Origin: Flavobacteriaceae bacterium
GTDB taxonomy: Bacteria > Bacteroidota > Bacteroidia > Flavobacteriales > Flavobacteriaceae
Assembly (NCBI GenBank): GCA_947446865.1
Contig: CANFHX010000010.1
Location: 30,031 to 94,030, forward strand
Direction: 5' to 3'
Length of the DNA stretch: 64,000 bases
In this document: one piece after another, positions 48,623-58,571 of the stretch
Numbering within the stretch: the first letter of the stretch is position 1
How the letters are laid out: each line of letters opens with the position of its first letter
Notes under the pieces: generated by a model
Seen by the model: only the letters and a program-made list of their open reading frames with translations
Told to the model about the DNA's origin: nothing
Databases searched by the model: none
Translations under genes and position numbers: made by a program

Positions 48623-49567
48623 ATGAGTTATACCCTACTATCTTCACCTTTACAAGGATTTACCGACTTCAGATTTAGAAACGCCTTAAACAAGTATTTT
48701 GGCGGAATTGACACCTACTATTCTCCCTATATCCGCTTGAATGGAAAGCTGACAGTTAAACCCTCTTATGAACGCGATTTGCTTCCGGAAAATAATTCTA
48801 GTTTAGAGGTAATTCCTCAAATAATAACCAATGATGCGGAGGAATTTTTATTTGTAGCAAAGTACGTTCAAGAACTTGGCTACAAGGAATTGAATTGGAA
48901 TTTAGGTTGCCCCTATCCAATGGTTACCAAATGCGGAATGGGCTCTGGATTAATAAGTGATTCGGAAAAAATTAATGCTATTCTAAATAAAGTACATTCC
49001 GAATCGGATATTATTGTATCTATGAAGATGCGTTTGGGATATGATACTACCGATGAAATTCTTAATGTTTTACCAATATTAGATACCTATCCAATAAAAA
49101 ATATTGCAATTCATGCACGTATTGGAAAACAACTTTACAAGGGAGGTGTTCATTTAGACGCCTTTCAACAATGCATTGACAACACCAAGCACAAGTTGTA
49201 TTACAATGGCGACATTACTACGGTATCTAAATTTAGAGAAATGCAAGAACGATTTCCTACCATAGACCATTGGATGATTGGTAGAGGATTAATTTCAGAT
49301 CCATTTTTACCAAGTATGATTAAAAACGATACTTTAGAATATCCAAAAAACAAAATGGAATTGTTTAGCGAATTTCATGAAACGCTTTATCAAGGATATA
49401 GTGAATCCTTATCAGGAGCCACGCATATCTTATTAAAAATGCACCATTTGTGGGAATATTTTTCAACTACTTTTTCCAACCCTCATAAAGTTGCCAAAAA
49501 CATCAAAAAAGCAAAGAGCATCCGAAATTATGAAGAAACCGTAAAAGAGATTTTTAAAAAGGGATGA
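48623..49567 (+). CDS. dus: tRNA-dihydrouridine synthase
   Basis: SPLQGFTDFRFRNAL, NWNLGCPYPMVTKCGMGSGL, MIGRGLISDP; start refined to ATG 48623. Confidence 0.93.
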   Translation: MSYTLLSSPLQGFTDFRFRNALNKYFGGIDTYYSPYIRLNGKLTVKPSYERDLLPENNSSLEVIPQIITNDAEEFLFVAKYVQELGYKELNWNLGCPYPMVTKCGMGSGLISDSEKINAILNKVHSESDIIVSMKMRLGYDTTDEILNVLPILDTYPIKNIAIHARIGKQLYKGGVHLDAFQQCIDNTKHKLYYNGDITTVSKFREMQERFPTIDHWMIGRGLISDPFLPSMIKNDTLEYPKNKMELFSEFHETLYQGYSESLSGATHILLKMHHLWEYFSTTFSNPHKVAKNIKKAKSIRNYEETVKEIFKKG

Positions 49568-49589
49568 TCTAGAAATCAAATAATTATGT

Positions 49590-49648
49590 AAAAAAAAGAC
49601 CCAAACCTATCTTTTCTATAAGATTTGGTTTTGGGTCTATTTTTTTGC
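49590..49648. terminator. Strong bidirectional terminator
   Basis: AGACCCAAACCTATCTT...AAGATTTGGTTTTGGGTCT with flanking A/T runs. Confidence 0.85.
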
Positions 49649-49674
49649 AATTAGTAAGCAAATTAAATTTAGTT

Positions 49675-50199
49675 TTATTTTTTCATCACAAAATTTAATA
49701 GCCATAAATTCTTAATGAATTTACCTATATTAACTAAAACTCCTAATGCCCATGTAACAAGGTTGTTGATTACAAAAAACAAAGTTTCTTTTACTGCTCT
49801 AACTAATATAACGGAAGTGTATAAACCTAATAATAGTTTAACGTAATTATCCATGAAATTATTAAATTCCATTACATGCATAAAGGTATAAGAAAAATAA
49901 ATAAACCCTATTGGCCACATTAATACAGTTACCGCATCAAAAATAAAATTAATCATGTATTCAAAATAAAACAAATAAATAGGATAATTTGAATTGTTTT
50001 CGTTGTATGCTAATGATTTAGTATCCCATAAACTACTAACTCTTGTCGCAGCTTTTCCCCATATTTTAAATGGTAAAATAAATGGAATGTAAATAAATAA
50101 ATAATACAGTGCTCCTAAAATTGCTTTAAGTGCATGTTCTTTAAAGTCAAATTCTCCAGTTTTTAATTCTACAGCAAATTGCTTTTCTTGATTTTCCAT
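49675..50199 (-). CDS. Hypothetical membrane protein
   Basis: 174 aa with several hydrophobic segments. Confidence 0.7.
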   Translation of the reverse strand: MENQEKQFAVELKTGEFDFKEHALKAILGALYYLFIYIPFILPFKIWGKAATRVSSLWDTKSLAYNENNSNYPIYLFYFEYMINFIFDAVTVLMWPIGFIYFSYTFMHVMEFNNFMDNYVKLLLGLYTSVILVRAVKETLFFVINNLVTWALGVLVNIGKFIKNLWLLNFVMKK

Positions 50200-50685
50200 A
50201 ATTAATTAAAAAATTTAGTTTTCTTACTCGTATGGCTTTTCAGTACCGCCTCGTTTATTAGAGTGGTATCTGAACTCCACTTTATCATAATTATTAACTT
50301 AAATTATTATTAATTACATAACAAAACTATTAAATAAAAACGATATTAATAATTTTTATCTTAAATCAAAAAAAAGGAAACTTAAAAAATTGTTAATAAC
50401 TTAAATTTTTAAATGAAAAAATCAAGTATCCAATGGGATAGAGGTAAATTATTTAAAAATGGATTTTTATATTTCTTTTGATAACATTATTTTATTTATT
50501 AATACATAAAGCCTTGTATAAAAGATATTTAAACTATTTATTGGTGTTTTACAAGCTAATTTAGTTTTCAGGAAATAGGTTTCCTAATTATTAATGTTTT
50601 CTGTATGCCAACTAAGAATTATAAATTTTAAAAGTTAAGCCTTCGGTTTATGTCTATTTTATATATTTGCATTCAAGATAAAAGT

Positions 50686-52005
50686 ATGATGAACAACGCA
50701 GTATCGGGATTTTCCAAATTATCCAAAGAAGAAAAAATTAATTGGATTGCTACAACCTATTTTACAAATCCAGAAAATGCTATAACTACAATAAAACAAT
50801 ACTGGAATACAGATAATAAATTACAGCAACTTCATGATGAGTTTATAGAAAACACTATTACCAATTTCTACCTTCCTATGGGTATTGCACCCAATTTTTT
50901 GGTAAACGGAAAATACTATTCAATTCCGATGGTAATTGAGGAAAGCTCGGTAGTGGCTGCTGCGGCTAAATCGGCTAAATATTGGAGTACTCGTGGGGGA
51001 TTTAAAACTTCCGTATTGAGTTCAGAAAAAATCGGGCAAGTACATTTTATCTATACTGGGGATGTCTCCAAATTAGAAGCTTTTTTTATTCAAATAAAAA
51101 CCAAATTCTATACCGCAACCGAAAGCATTACCAAAAATATGCAAAAAAGAGGTGGTGGGATTTTAGATATAGAACTGCGAAATAAAACCAAAGAATTAGA
51201 AAATTACTTTCAACTACATGTTACTTTTGAAACAAAGGACAGCATGGGTGCTAATTTTATCAATTCCTGTTTGGAACAATTAGCTAAAACATTAAAAGAA
51301 GAAGCCCAAGAAATGGAATCGTTTACTGATGAAGAAAAAAATCTTCAGGTGGTAATGAGTATTCTTTCTAATTATGTTCCAAATTGTATTGTTCGTGCCG
51401 AAGTTTCTTGTAAAATAGAAGATTTAGCAGAAAAAAAAATAGAGTACCCACAAGAATTTGCCGAGAAATTTGTGCAAGCAGTTTCCATTGCCGAAATTGA
51501 ACCTTTTAGAGCAGTTACCCATAATAAAGGAATAATGAATGGCGTAGATTCTGTGGTGTTAGCAACTGGAAATGATTTTCGTGCAGTGGAAGCTGGTGTT
51601 CATGCCTATGCTTCTAGAAGCGGGAAATATTCTAGTCTTTCGCATGCCAAAATAGAAAATGGTATATTCACTTTTTGGATGGAAATTCCTTTGGCATTAG
51701 GGACTGTAGGCGGCCTAACTTCATTACATCCTTTAGTAAAAATGGCTTTAGAAATATTAGGAAAACCATCCGCTCATGAATTAATGCAACTAGTAGCCGT
51801 AACAGGACTAGCGCAAAACTTTGCTGCTTTACGATCGTTAACTACCACCGGCATTCAAGAAGGCCATATGAAAATGCACTTAAATAATATTCTTAACCAA
51901 TTTCAAGCAACAAGCGAAGAACGAAAAAAGGTTAAAAAGCATTTTGAAAATAATGCAATATCACACGCTTCGGTTGTTGCGTTTATTGAAAATTTAAGAA
52001 CGTAA
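50686..52005 (+). CDS. Hydroxymethylglutaryl-CoA reductase, degradative-type
   Basis: NFLVNGKYYSIPMVIEESSVVAAAAKSAKYW, GVDSVVLATGNDFRAVEAG; start refined. Confidence 0.95.
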   Translation: MMNNAVSGFSKLSKEEKINWIATTYFTNPENAITTIKQYWNTDNKLQQLHDEFIENTITNFYLPMGIAPNFLVNGKYYSIPMVIEESSVVAAAAKSAKYWSTRGGFKTSVLSSEKIGQVHFIYTGDVSKLEAFFIQIKTKFYTATESITKNMQKRGGGILDIELRNKTKELENYFQLHVTFETKDSMGANFINSCLEQLAKTLKEEAQEMESFTDEEKNLQVVMSILSNYVPNCIVRAEVSCKIEDLAEKKIEYPQEFAEKFVQAVSIAEIEPFRAVTHNKGIMNGVDSVVLATGNDFRAVEAGVHAYASRSGKYSSLSHAKIENGIFTFWMEIPLALGTVGGLTSLHPLVKMALEILGKPSAHELMQLVAVTGLAQNFAALRSLTTTGIQEGHMKMHLNNILNQFQATSEERKKVKKHFENNAISHASVVAFIENLRT

Positions 52006-52073
52006 AATTTAAATTATCAAAACCTATCCTAATTAAATAACCTTTGTGACTTAGCTACTTTGTGTCAATAACT

Positions 52074-52988
52074 ATGAAAAAAACATTTTACAGCAACGGC
52101 AAATTATTAATAACAGGAGAATATGTAGTATTGGATGGTGCTCGCGCATTGGCGCTACCAACAAAATTTGGACAAAATCTTATTATTGAAGAATCTGAAA
52201 ATGATTTAATTCATTGGAAAAGTCACGATCAAGACGGAAGCATTTGGTTTGAAGAAACTATTTCCTTTTCTTCAATTATTGAAAAAGAAAAACTCTCTGA
52301 AATACACCATATCAAAAACACCATAATAGAAATTCTTCATGAAGCTTACAAATTAAACTCTGATTTTCTAACCAGATCAAAAGGATACAGAATTACAACC
52401 GAATTGACCTTTCCTAAATTCTGGGGTTTAGGAACCTCTTCTACCCTAATAAACAATATTGCTCAATGGCTAGAAATTGATGCTTATGAGCTGCTTAAAA
52501 AGAGTTTTGGAGGCAGTGGTTACGACTTGGCTTGTGCTCAAAACAATTCCGCTATAATTTACCAACTCATTGAAGACAAACCAGTAATAGAAACAATTGT
52601 ATTTCATCCGGATTTTTCCTCAAAAATTTATTTTGTATATTTAAATAGAAAGCAAAGTAGTAAAGAGGCAATCACTTCGTATCTGGACAAACAAGGTTCT
52701 ATTGAAAAAACTATAACCAAAATTAATAGCATTACCAAAACTATTGCTAATTCTACAGAAGCCAATGAATTTGCTTTAGCATTGCAAAAACATGAAATTG
52801 AAATGAGTAAGGTTCTTGAACTACCAACTGTACAAGAGGCTTTATTTAATGACTTTCAAGGAGTAGTAAAAAGTCTAGGGGCTTGGGGTGGTGATTTTGT
52901 ATTGGCTATATCTAAAGAAAACCCAACCGAATATTTTAAAGAACGAGGTTATGGCATCGTTATTCCGTATAGCGAAATGATATTATAA
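52074..52988 (+). CDS. GYDIA-family GHMP kinase
   Basis: FYSNGKLLITGEYVVLDGARALALPTKFGQ; GLGTSSTLINN; GGSGYDLACAQ. Confidence 0.92.
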   Translation: MKKTFYSNGKLLITGEYVVLDGARALALPTKFGQNLIIEESENDLIHWKSHDQDGSIWFEETISFSSIIEKEKLSEIHHIKNTIIEILHEAYKLNSDFLTRSKGYRITTELTFPKFWGLGTSSTLINNIAQWLEIDAYELLKKSFGGSGYDLACAQNNSAIIYQLIEDKPVIETIVFHPDFSSKIYFVYLNRKQSSKEAITSYLDKQGSIEKTITKINSITKTIANSTEANEFALALQKHEIEMSKVLELPTVQEALFNDFQGVVKSLGAWGGDFVLAISKENPTEYFKERGYGIVIPYSEMIL

Positions 52989-53008
52989 TATTCTTGACTT
53001 TTTTTTAA

Positions 53009-53046
53009 GCAAAAAATCCCGTTCTCAATAGAACGGGATTTTTTTA
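53009..53046. terminator. Bidirectional intrinsic terminator
   Basis: AAAAAATCCCGTTCT-caat-AGAACGGGATTTTTTT. Confidence 0.95.
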
Positions 53047-53068
53047 TATTCAGATTAACCTTAATCGA

Positions 53069-55168
53069 CTAATAAAATTCTAATCTATTGTCTTCAATCT
53101 TAGCATCGTTTTTCAAAGCTGGGAAAACTCTTCCTGCCGCTTGTGCATTAGCTGCTTTCAATTTAGCAACATAATCATCGTATTTAGGCGCTTTAGTTAC
53201 CGCTTTAGCTTTAACTACATAAACTCCTGAATTTCCTTCTACTGGAGCAGATACTTTATTAGCAGGAGTTCCAAATGCAGCTCCAACAACTTTAGGTTCT
53301 GCACCAACATTTGCTAAAACAGAATTTTCAACAGATGCAGCAGGTGCATTTTGAACTGTAGTAGCATTTGCAGCAGCAATAGCTTCTAATGAAGCACCTT
53401 TCATTTTAGCAATGATTTTTTCTGCTTTCTTTTTATTTTTAAGAAGTCCTTCTACAGATGGTTTAGCATCTTCTACAGACATTAGTCCTTTTTCATTGAT
53501 TTTTTTCAAACGAGCAATTACATTACCTACGTTTACAACTTCAAATCTTTTTACATCACCAACGTTAGTGTCGCTAGTGTAAGCCCATTTGATAATTTGT
53601 CTTTGATTTCCTGCCGCACCAAATGCTTCGTCCATTGCTTTTGCTTTTACAGCTGGATTTACAGTTAATTTAGCAGCTTTTGCAACAGCAGCAAAATCTT
53701 TATTGCTGTTTGAATCCATTTCAAATTTAGTTGCTTTAGTATAGATGTCGTTATTTGTAACTTCAGATGGTTCAATTTTTTGAGCAACAGTAGCTAAGCG
53801 AATAGCATCTTGTTTATCCGTTACATTAATAATGTGGTATCCGAATTCAGTTTCAACCATACCAATTTTTCCTACTGGATTATTGAAAACAAAATCTTTA
53901 AATCCTTTTGCAAAATTGGTTTCTCTTGAAATATATCCCATATCTCCTCCATTTTGTTGTACTGAAGGATCCTCAGAATTTGTGAAAGCTAGCATTTGAA
54001 ACATTGCTGGATTGGCCAATGCTTGAGCTAACAAAGCGTCTGCTTTTACCTTAGCTTGTTCTTTTGTTCTTTTTTCTTTTGGAGCAGCTCTTTCAGCACC
54101 TACCCAGCTAATTAATATGTGGCTAGATTTTACTTTGTCTCCTGCTTTTTTACCCATAGCTTTAGATAAACAGTAGTAGCTTCCGTTAATATAAGGTCCG
54201 TAAATTTCGCCTAATGGTAAAGCAAAAAGATTATCTGCATGCTCTGCAGGTAAATCTTGTTTAGCTACATAAGTAGAATCGTAAGGTTTATCAGAATTTT
54301 CAGCAATAAATTCAGAAACATTTGTAGCCGATTTAAAACTCGGCAAAGTATCGTTTATCCCTGTTTCTTTATTATAAACTACACTTCCTGTTAATAAACC
54401 GTTTATTTTAGCTTTCATTTCAGCCTCATCTTTTACAGAAGGTTTATTTTCAATTAAAACGTATTCAATTTCACGAGTTTCCTCAGATTTGAATTTTTTC
54501 TCGTTTTTCTTCATGTAATCTAATATGTCAGCGTCAGAAACTTTAACATCGCTATCTTTCACAGTAGAATATAAAACCGAAACATAATCAAAATTAATTT
54601 TGTCTGCCTCTAATTTATACTTGAATTTTCCGTCGGCATTTGTTGCATATAAACCAGCTTTGATCATAGTGCTATATACTTGGTATTTTGCATTAATTTC
54701 AGCATCGGTTTGACGGTCTTGAAAAGCTTTAGCTTGTTCCGGATTTGTTTTGAAAAATTCTTTAAATTTTGCAATATCAAATTTACCTAATTGGTTTAAA
54801 AACGCAGGGTTTTGACCAATATTAGGATCTTTTTTGAAAATTTCAATTATATTATTTTCACTTGTGCGGATTCCAGCTTTTTCAAATTGCTCAGAAATTA
54901 AAGCAATTGCAACTTCTTGATCCCACATTTGATTAGCAGCTTGAATTTGAGTTACGGATTGACCGTTTTGCCCATTTTTTTCTGCATTTGCAACTTTTAT
55001 TCTAAATTGATCAAAAGATATGTCTTTTCCGTTGATACTTCCTACGTCTTTAGATTGACTTTTGAACCCTTTGGTGAACAAATCTTGAACTACAAAAGCT
55101 AATAGAGCAAAGCCAATAGCAAGTAAAAGTAATCCGGAACGTTTTCTAATTGTTTGTAAAACTGCCAT
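53069..55168 (-). CDS. PpiD/SurA-like peptidyl-prolyl isomerase
   Basis: N-terminal TM anchor MAVLQTIRKRSGLLLLAIGFALLAFVVQDLF; parvulin domain SSHILISW...GGDMGYISRETNFAKGFKDFVF. Confidence 0.93.
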   Translation of the reverse strand: MAVLQTIRKRSGLLLLAIGFALLAFVVQDLFTKGFKSQSKDVGSINGKDISFDQFRIKVANAEKNGQNGQSVTQIQAANQMWDQEVAIALISEQFEKAGIRTSENNIIEIFKKDPNIGQNPAFLNQLGKFDIAKFKEFFKTNPEQAKAFQDRQTDAEINAKYQVYSTMIKAGLYATNADGKFKYKLEADKINFDYVSVLYSTVKDSDVKVSDADILDYMKKNEKKFKSEETREIEYVLIENKPSVKDEAEMKAKINGLLTGSVVYNKETGINDTLPSFKSATNVSEFIAENSDKPYDSTYVAKQDLPAEHADNLFALPLGEIYGPYINGSYYCLSKAMGKKAGDKVKSSHILISWVGAERAAPKEKRTKEQAKVKADALLAQALANPAMFQMLAFTNSEDPSVQQNGGDMGYISRETNFAKGFKDFVFNNPVGKIGMVETEFGYHIINVTDKQDAIRLATVAQKIEPSEVTNNDIYTKATKFEMDSNSNKDFAAVAKAAKLTVNPAVKAKAMDEAFGAAGNQRQIIKWAYTSDTNVGDVKRFEVVNVGNVIARLKKINEKGLMSVEDAKPSVEGLLKNKKKAEKIIAKMKGASLEAIAAANATTVQNAPAASVENSVLANVGAEPKVVGAAFGTPANKVSAPVEGNSGVYVVKAKAVTKAPKYDDYVAKLKAANAQAAGRVFPALKNDAKIEDNRLEFY

Positions 55169-55271
55169 TTTTATATATGTTAATTTTTTATTTCAGTTTG
55201 CGAAAATACAATTATCTATGAAATAATAATAATAGTAAGGCTATAATTTACAATAAAAAGTTATTTTTTTT

Positions 55272-56537
55272 TTATTCTTTACTAAAAACAGTCATTTTAA
55301 CTACTTCTATTTTAGTATTTGTAGCTTCTTCTATTACAAAACAGAAGTGATTTACTCTTATTTCTACTCCTTTTTGAGGTATTTCTTTAGTTGTATTTAC
55401 AATAAATCCACCTAAAGTTTCATAGGAATCATTTTCAGGTATTTCGAGTTTGTATTCTTGATTGAGATATTCTACATCTAATCGGGCAGAAAAAATATAG
55501 GTGTTTTCGCTTAATTGTTTCTCAACCAGCTTTTCATCGCCATCATGTTCGTCTTCAATTTCCCCAAAAAGCTCTTCAATTATGTCTTCAATAGTTATAA
55601 TACCTGAAGTTCCACCATATTCATCTAGCACCACAGCAATACTTTTTCTTTTTTTAGTGAGTACATTTAATGCATCTTTAATAAATATCGTTTCTGGAAT
55701 AAATTCTACGGGAATCATAATCGATTTAATACTTTTTGGTTTTTTGAACAATTCAAATGAATGGACATAACCAATAATATCATCTAAGGAATTTTGGAAA
55801 ACTACAATTTTGGAATAGCCTGTTTTGATAAACAATTCTTTCAATTCAGTTATAGAATCATAAATATCAACAGCGACAACTTCGGTTCTTGGCGTCATGA
55901 TTTCTCGAGCTTTTACTCCCGAAAATTCAAGTGCATTTTGAAAAATCTGAATTTCAGAATCCATTTTTTCGTGATCTTCAACAGAACTCATTTGTTCATT
56001 AATATAATTTCCCAATTCCACTTTGCTGAAATAGGAAGGCACGTAATCGCCTTCGGTATGGAAAAACTTCTTCAAGATATAATCGGAAATCCAAATGATA
56101 AAAGTGGATATATAGTTGAAAATAACATAAAAAACATAGCTTGGAACTGCAAAAAATTTCATCAAATTATTAGCATATACCTGAAAAAATACTTTTGGCA
56201 AAAACTCTGAAGTTACTAAAACAATTAAGGTTGAAATTACGGTTTGTAAGAGTAAACTTGGGAATTCTAATAAATGAAAGGGTAATTTCTGAATCCAATT
56301 CATTACTAAATCGCCCATAAAAAACCCATAAACTACCATAGAAATATTATTTCCAACTAACATGGTTGCAATAAATTTGGAGGGCTTTTCGGTAAGTTTA
56401 GTAAGAATATTGGAAAGGAAATTATCTTGTTTTTTTTCTATCTCAAGAAAAATTTTATTAGAAGATACAAAAGCAATCTCCATTCCAGAAAAGAATGCAC
56501 AAAGAAGTAAACATAAAACGATTACTACTACTTCCAT
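55272..56537 (-). CDS. Hemolysin/CNNM-family transporter with CBS domains
   Basis: DUF21 N-terminus; VKAREIMTPRTEVVAVD; VVLDEYGGTSGIITIEDIIEELFGEIEDEHD. Confidence 0.93.
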   Translation of the reverse strand: MEVVVIVLCLLLCAFFSGMEIAFVSSNKIFLEIEKKQDNFLSNILTKLTEKPSKFIATMLVGNNISMVVYGFFMGDLVMNWIQKLPFHLLEFPSLLLQTVISTLIVLVTSEFLPKVFFQVYANNLMKFFAVPSYVFYVIFNYISTFIIWISDYILKKFFHTEGDYVPSYFSKVELGNYINEQMSSVEDHEKMDSEIQIFQNALEFSGVKAREIMTPRTEVVAVDIYDSITELKELFIKTGYSKIVVFQNSLDDIIGYVHSFELFKKPKSIKSIMIPVEFIPETIFIKDALNVLTKKRKSIAVVLDEYGGTSGIITIEDIIEELFGEIEDEHDGDEKLVEKQLSENTYIFSARLDVEYLNQEYKLEIPENDSYETLGGFIVNTTKEIPQKGVEIRVNHFCFVIEEATNTKIEVVKMTVFSKE

Positions 56538-56743
56538 TACGGTTGCTTAGAGTTGTTTTGCTTATCTCTATCTTCAAATTTTTTTGAGAATTTAGTTCTA
56601 AAAAAATAAGTGAAGAATGCTAAGCCTGCAAGAATAACACTTAACCATGGTTTGGTTTCGTCGTTCCATTTAGAAACGGCGTCGTACACCATTACAAATC
56701 CAATAATCAAGTAAATATATTTTGTTATTTTAAGGTAATTCAT
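56537..56743 (-). CDS. Small membrane protein
   Basis: 68 aa, two hydrophobic segments; lies between lptC-like and CNNM genes in the same direction. Confidence 0.75.
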   Translation of the reverse strand: MNYLKITKYIYLIIGFVMVYDAVSKWNDETKPWLSVILAGLAFFTYFFRTKFSKKFEDRDKQNNSKQP

Positions 56744-56747
56744 ACTA

Positions 56748-57299
56748 CTATTGTTTTTCTACTTCTCCGGAAACTCCTTGAGAATTTATTATTTTAAAAT
56801 CTTTACTAAAATCTACTCCTTCGCCATAAGAAACGCCTTTAGGATCCGAAAACTTATAGGACTTCTCAGTATAAAACCATTCGTTTTTTTGATCAAAATA
56901 TAATTGTTCAGTTTCAAAAACCTGTCCTGTTTCATTAGTAATTTTTACTTCACCTCGCAAATCAATAAGGTCGGTATTTTTAAAGGAAACAGCATATTTA
57001 GAATTCACAAAAGTCTTTTTACCGCTCTCATCATACAAAGTTACATGAATTCCCTTAGGAAATTCGGTAAACGGAAACTCAACCGTTGCATAATCCAACA
57101 TTTTCGGACTAATTAAAATGGATTTAATTCTACCCGAATCGGTGTATTTAATATTGATAGAATCCGCTTCGCCACTAGGCATGAATTCTGAAAAACTAGA
57201 TTTTTGTACTTCTTTAAAATTGCTTTCACAAGAAAACAATAAAAAGACCGCTACTGCAGTTGTAAAAACAATCAAACTATTTTTAACAGAGAAATTCAT
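56748..57299 (-). CDS. lptC: LPS export ABC transporter periplasmic protein LptC
   Basis: Lipoprotein signal; YTDSGRIKSILISPKMLDYA, fold-typical VTNETGQVFETEQLYFDQKNEWFYTE. Confidence 0.88.
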   Translation of the reverse strand: MNFSVKNSLIVFTTAVAVFLLFSCESNFKEVQKSSFSEFMPSGEADSINIKYTDSGRIKSILISPKMLDYATVEFPFTEFPKGIHVTLYDESGKKTFVNSKYAVSFKNTDLIDLRGEVKITNETGQVFETEQLYFDQKNEWFYTEKSYKFSDPKGVSYGEGVDFSKDFKIINSQGVSGEVEKQ

Positions 57300-57302
57300 T
57301 TG

Positions 57303-58553
57303 TTAGAACTGGATAGTTTGCTGAATCCAACAACCAATTTTTACTGACTTCACCTTAGAATCTCCATCTAAAATTGCTTTTTTCAAGTATTCTGCAGACA
57401 TTGCATCGGCAGTTGGTTTTAATCTTGGTTCTACAAGAATTGCTTTTAAAGCAGTATTAGAAGCTAATTTGAAAATTGCTTTTCTCTCGTTTACATTGGT
57501 TCCACATTCGTTTACACTATTAGCATATAAATTTGCCAAGAAAATATAATATCTTCCATTAGAAGGATTATTTTCAAGTGCATTAAGCACCATTTTTTCG
57601 GCTGTAGCCTTATCGGATCCAGATAAAATAGTAGCAATAGAATAATAAGTTGTTGCTTTTTCTAAAGGATCGGTTGCTAATTCAGCTGATTTTTTATAAA
57701 ATTCAATTGCTTTATCTTGACTTCCTGTATTTAAATAATAAGTTGCTAAATAATAGGCAGAAGTTGGAGTTGGAGTTGCATTGTCTAATTTAGTAGCAAC
57801 GCTTCCAAAAACAGGACTATTTTTACATTGAAGCGAAAGCGCTTTAGCTGTAGCTTCCAACCAAGAAGTATCATTAGAATTGGTTTCTAATTTCTTTTGG
57901 GAATACGGAATAATATTTTCTTTGGTCAAAATATTTTGCATCAGCAAATCTAATCCTAAACTAACGCGGTGGTATTCCTCCTTTTTAAAAGGAAATTTTC
58001 TACTGTTAGAAGAAACTAAAGAACTTACTGCGCAGTATTTATCTAAAAGAGTTTCTAAAGAAGTAGCAGATTGGTTCTCTTTATATTTCGAAAAATACAT
58101 TTCGAAATAGGTATACAATGCTTGCGAATTAGAAAAGGTTCCTTTTTCTTTTTCAAAAGCTTGATTCAAATAAGAGTAAAGATCTTCTGATGTGCCAACT
58201 TTATAAGTGTAAAGTGCAATAGCCCTTTTCTCGAAATTCCCGTTTTTGTTATTCGGAAAGTATTTATCATATTGGCTGTACAATTGCAGCAACGCATTTA
58301 CCTTACTTTCCTTGTCTTTAGAATCGGCAATCTCAATTTGGTATTGCAATACTCTATTTCCTAGTATATATATATTTTCACTGTAAGATGGACAGGAAAG
58401 CTTTACTTGGTCCCAAAGGTCTAGTGCTTTTTTGTTTTCATTGTCGGCAAGATATTGGTTCAATTGTTTTTCTTTTTCTCCACAGTTCATCTCTTGTGCT
58501 TTAGCAAAAGAAGTCAAAACAATAACAAACAGAATTAACAATTTTGTTTTCAT
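57303..58553 (-). CDS. Tetratricopeptide-repeat secreted protein
   Basis: Signal peptide; TPTSAYYLATYYLNTGSQDKAIEFYKKSAELATDPLEKATTYYSIA. Confidence 0.85.
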   Translation of the reverse strand: MKTKLLILFVIVLTSFAKAQEMNCGEKEKQLNQYLADNENKKALDLWDQVKLSCPSYSENIYILGNRVLQYQIEIADSKDKESKVNALLQLYSQYDKYFPNNKNGNFEKRAIALYTYKVGTSEDLYSYLNQAFEKEKGTFSNSQALYTYFEMYFSKYKENQSATSLETLLDKYCAVSSLVSSNSRKFPFKKEEYHRVSLGLDLLMQNILTKENIIPYSQKKLETNSNDTSWLEATAKALSLQCKNSPVFGSVATKLDNATPTPTSAYYLATYYLNTGSQDKAIEFYKKSAELATDPLEKATTYYSIATILSGSDKATAEKMVLNALENNPSNGRYYIFLANLYANSVNECGTNVNERKAIFKLASNTALKAILVEPRLKPTADAMSAEYLKKAILDGDSKVKSVKIGCWIQQTIQF

Positions 58554-58571
58554 ACCGATATAGATTTTATA

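Noticed and set aside
52048-52070. CTTTGTGACTTAGCTACTTTGTG as another heptamer array
   Set aside because: The repeated CTTTGTG units are 16 bp apart, not a multiple of 7
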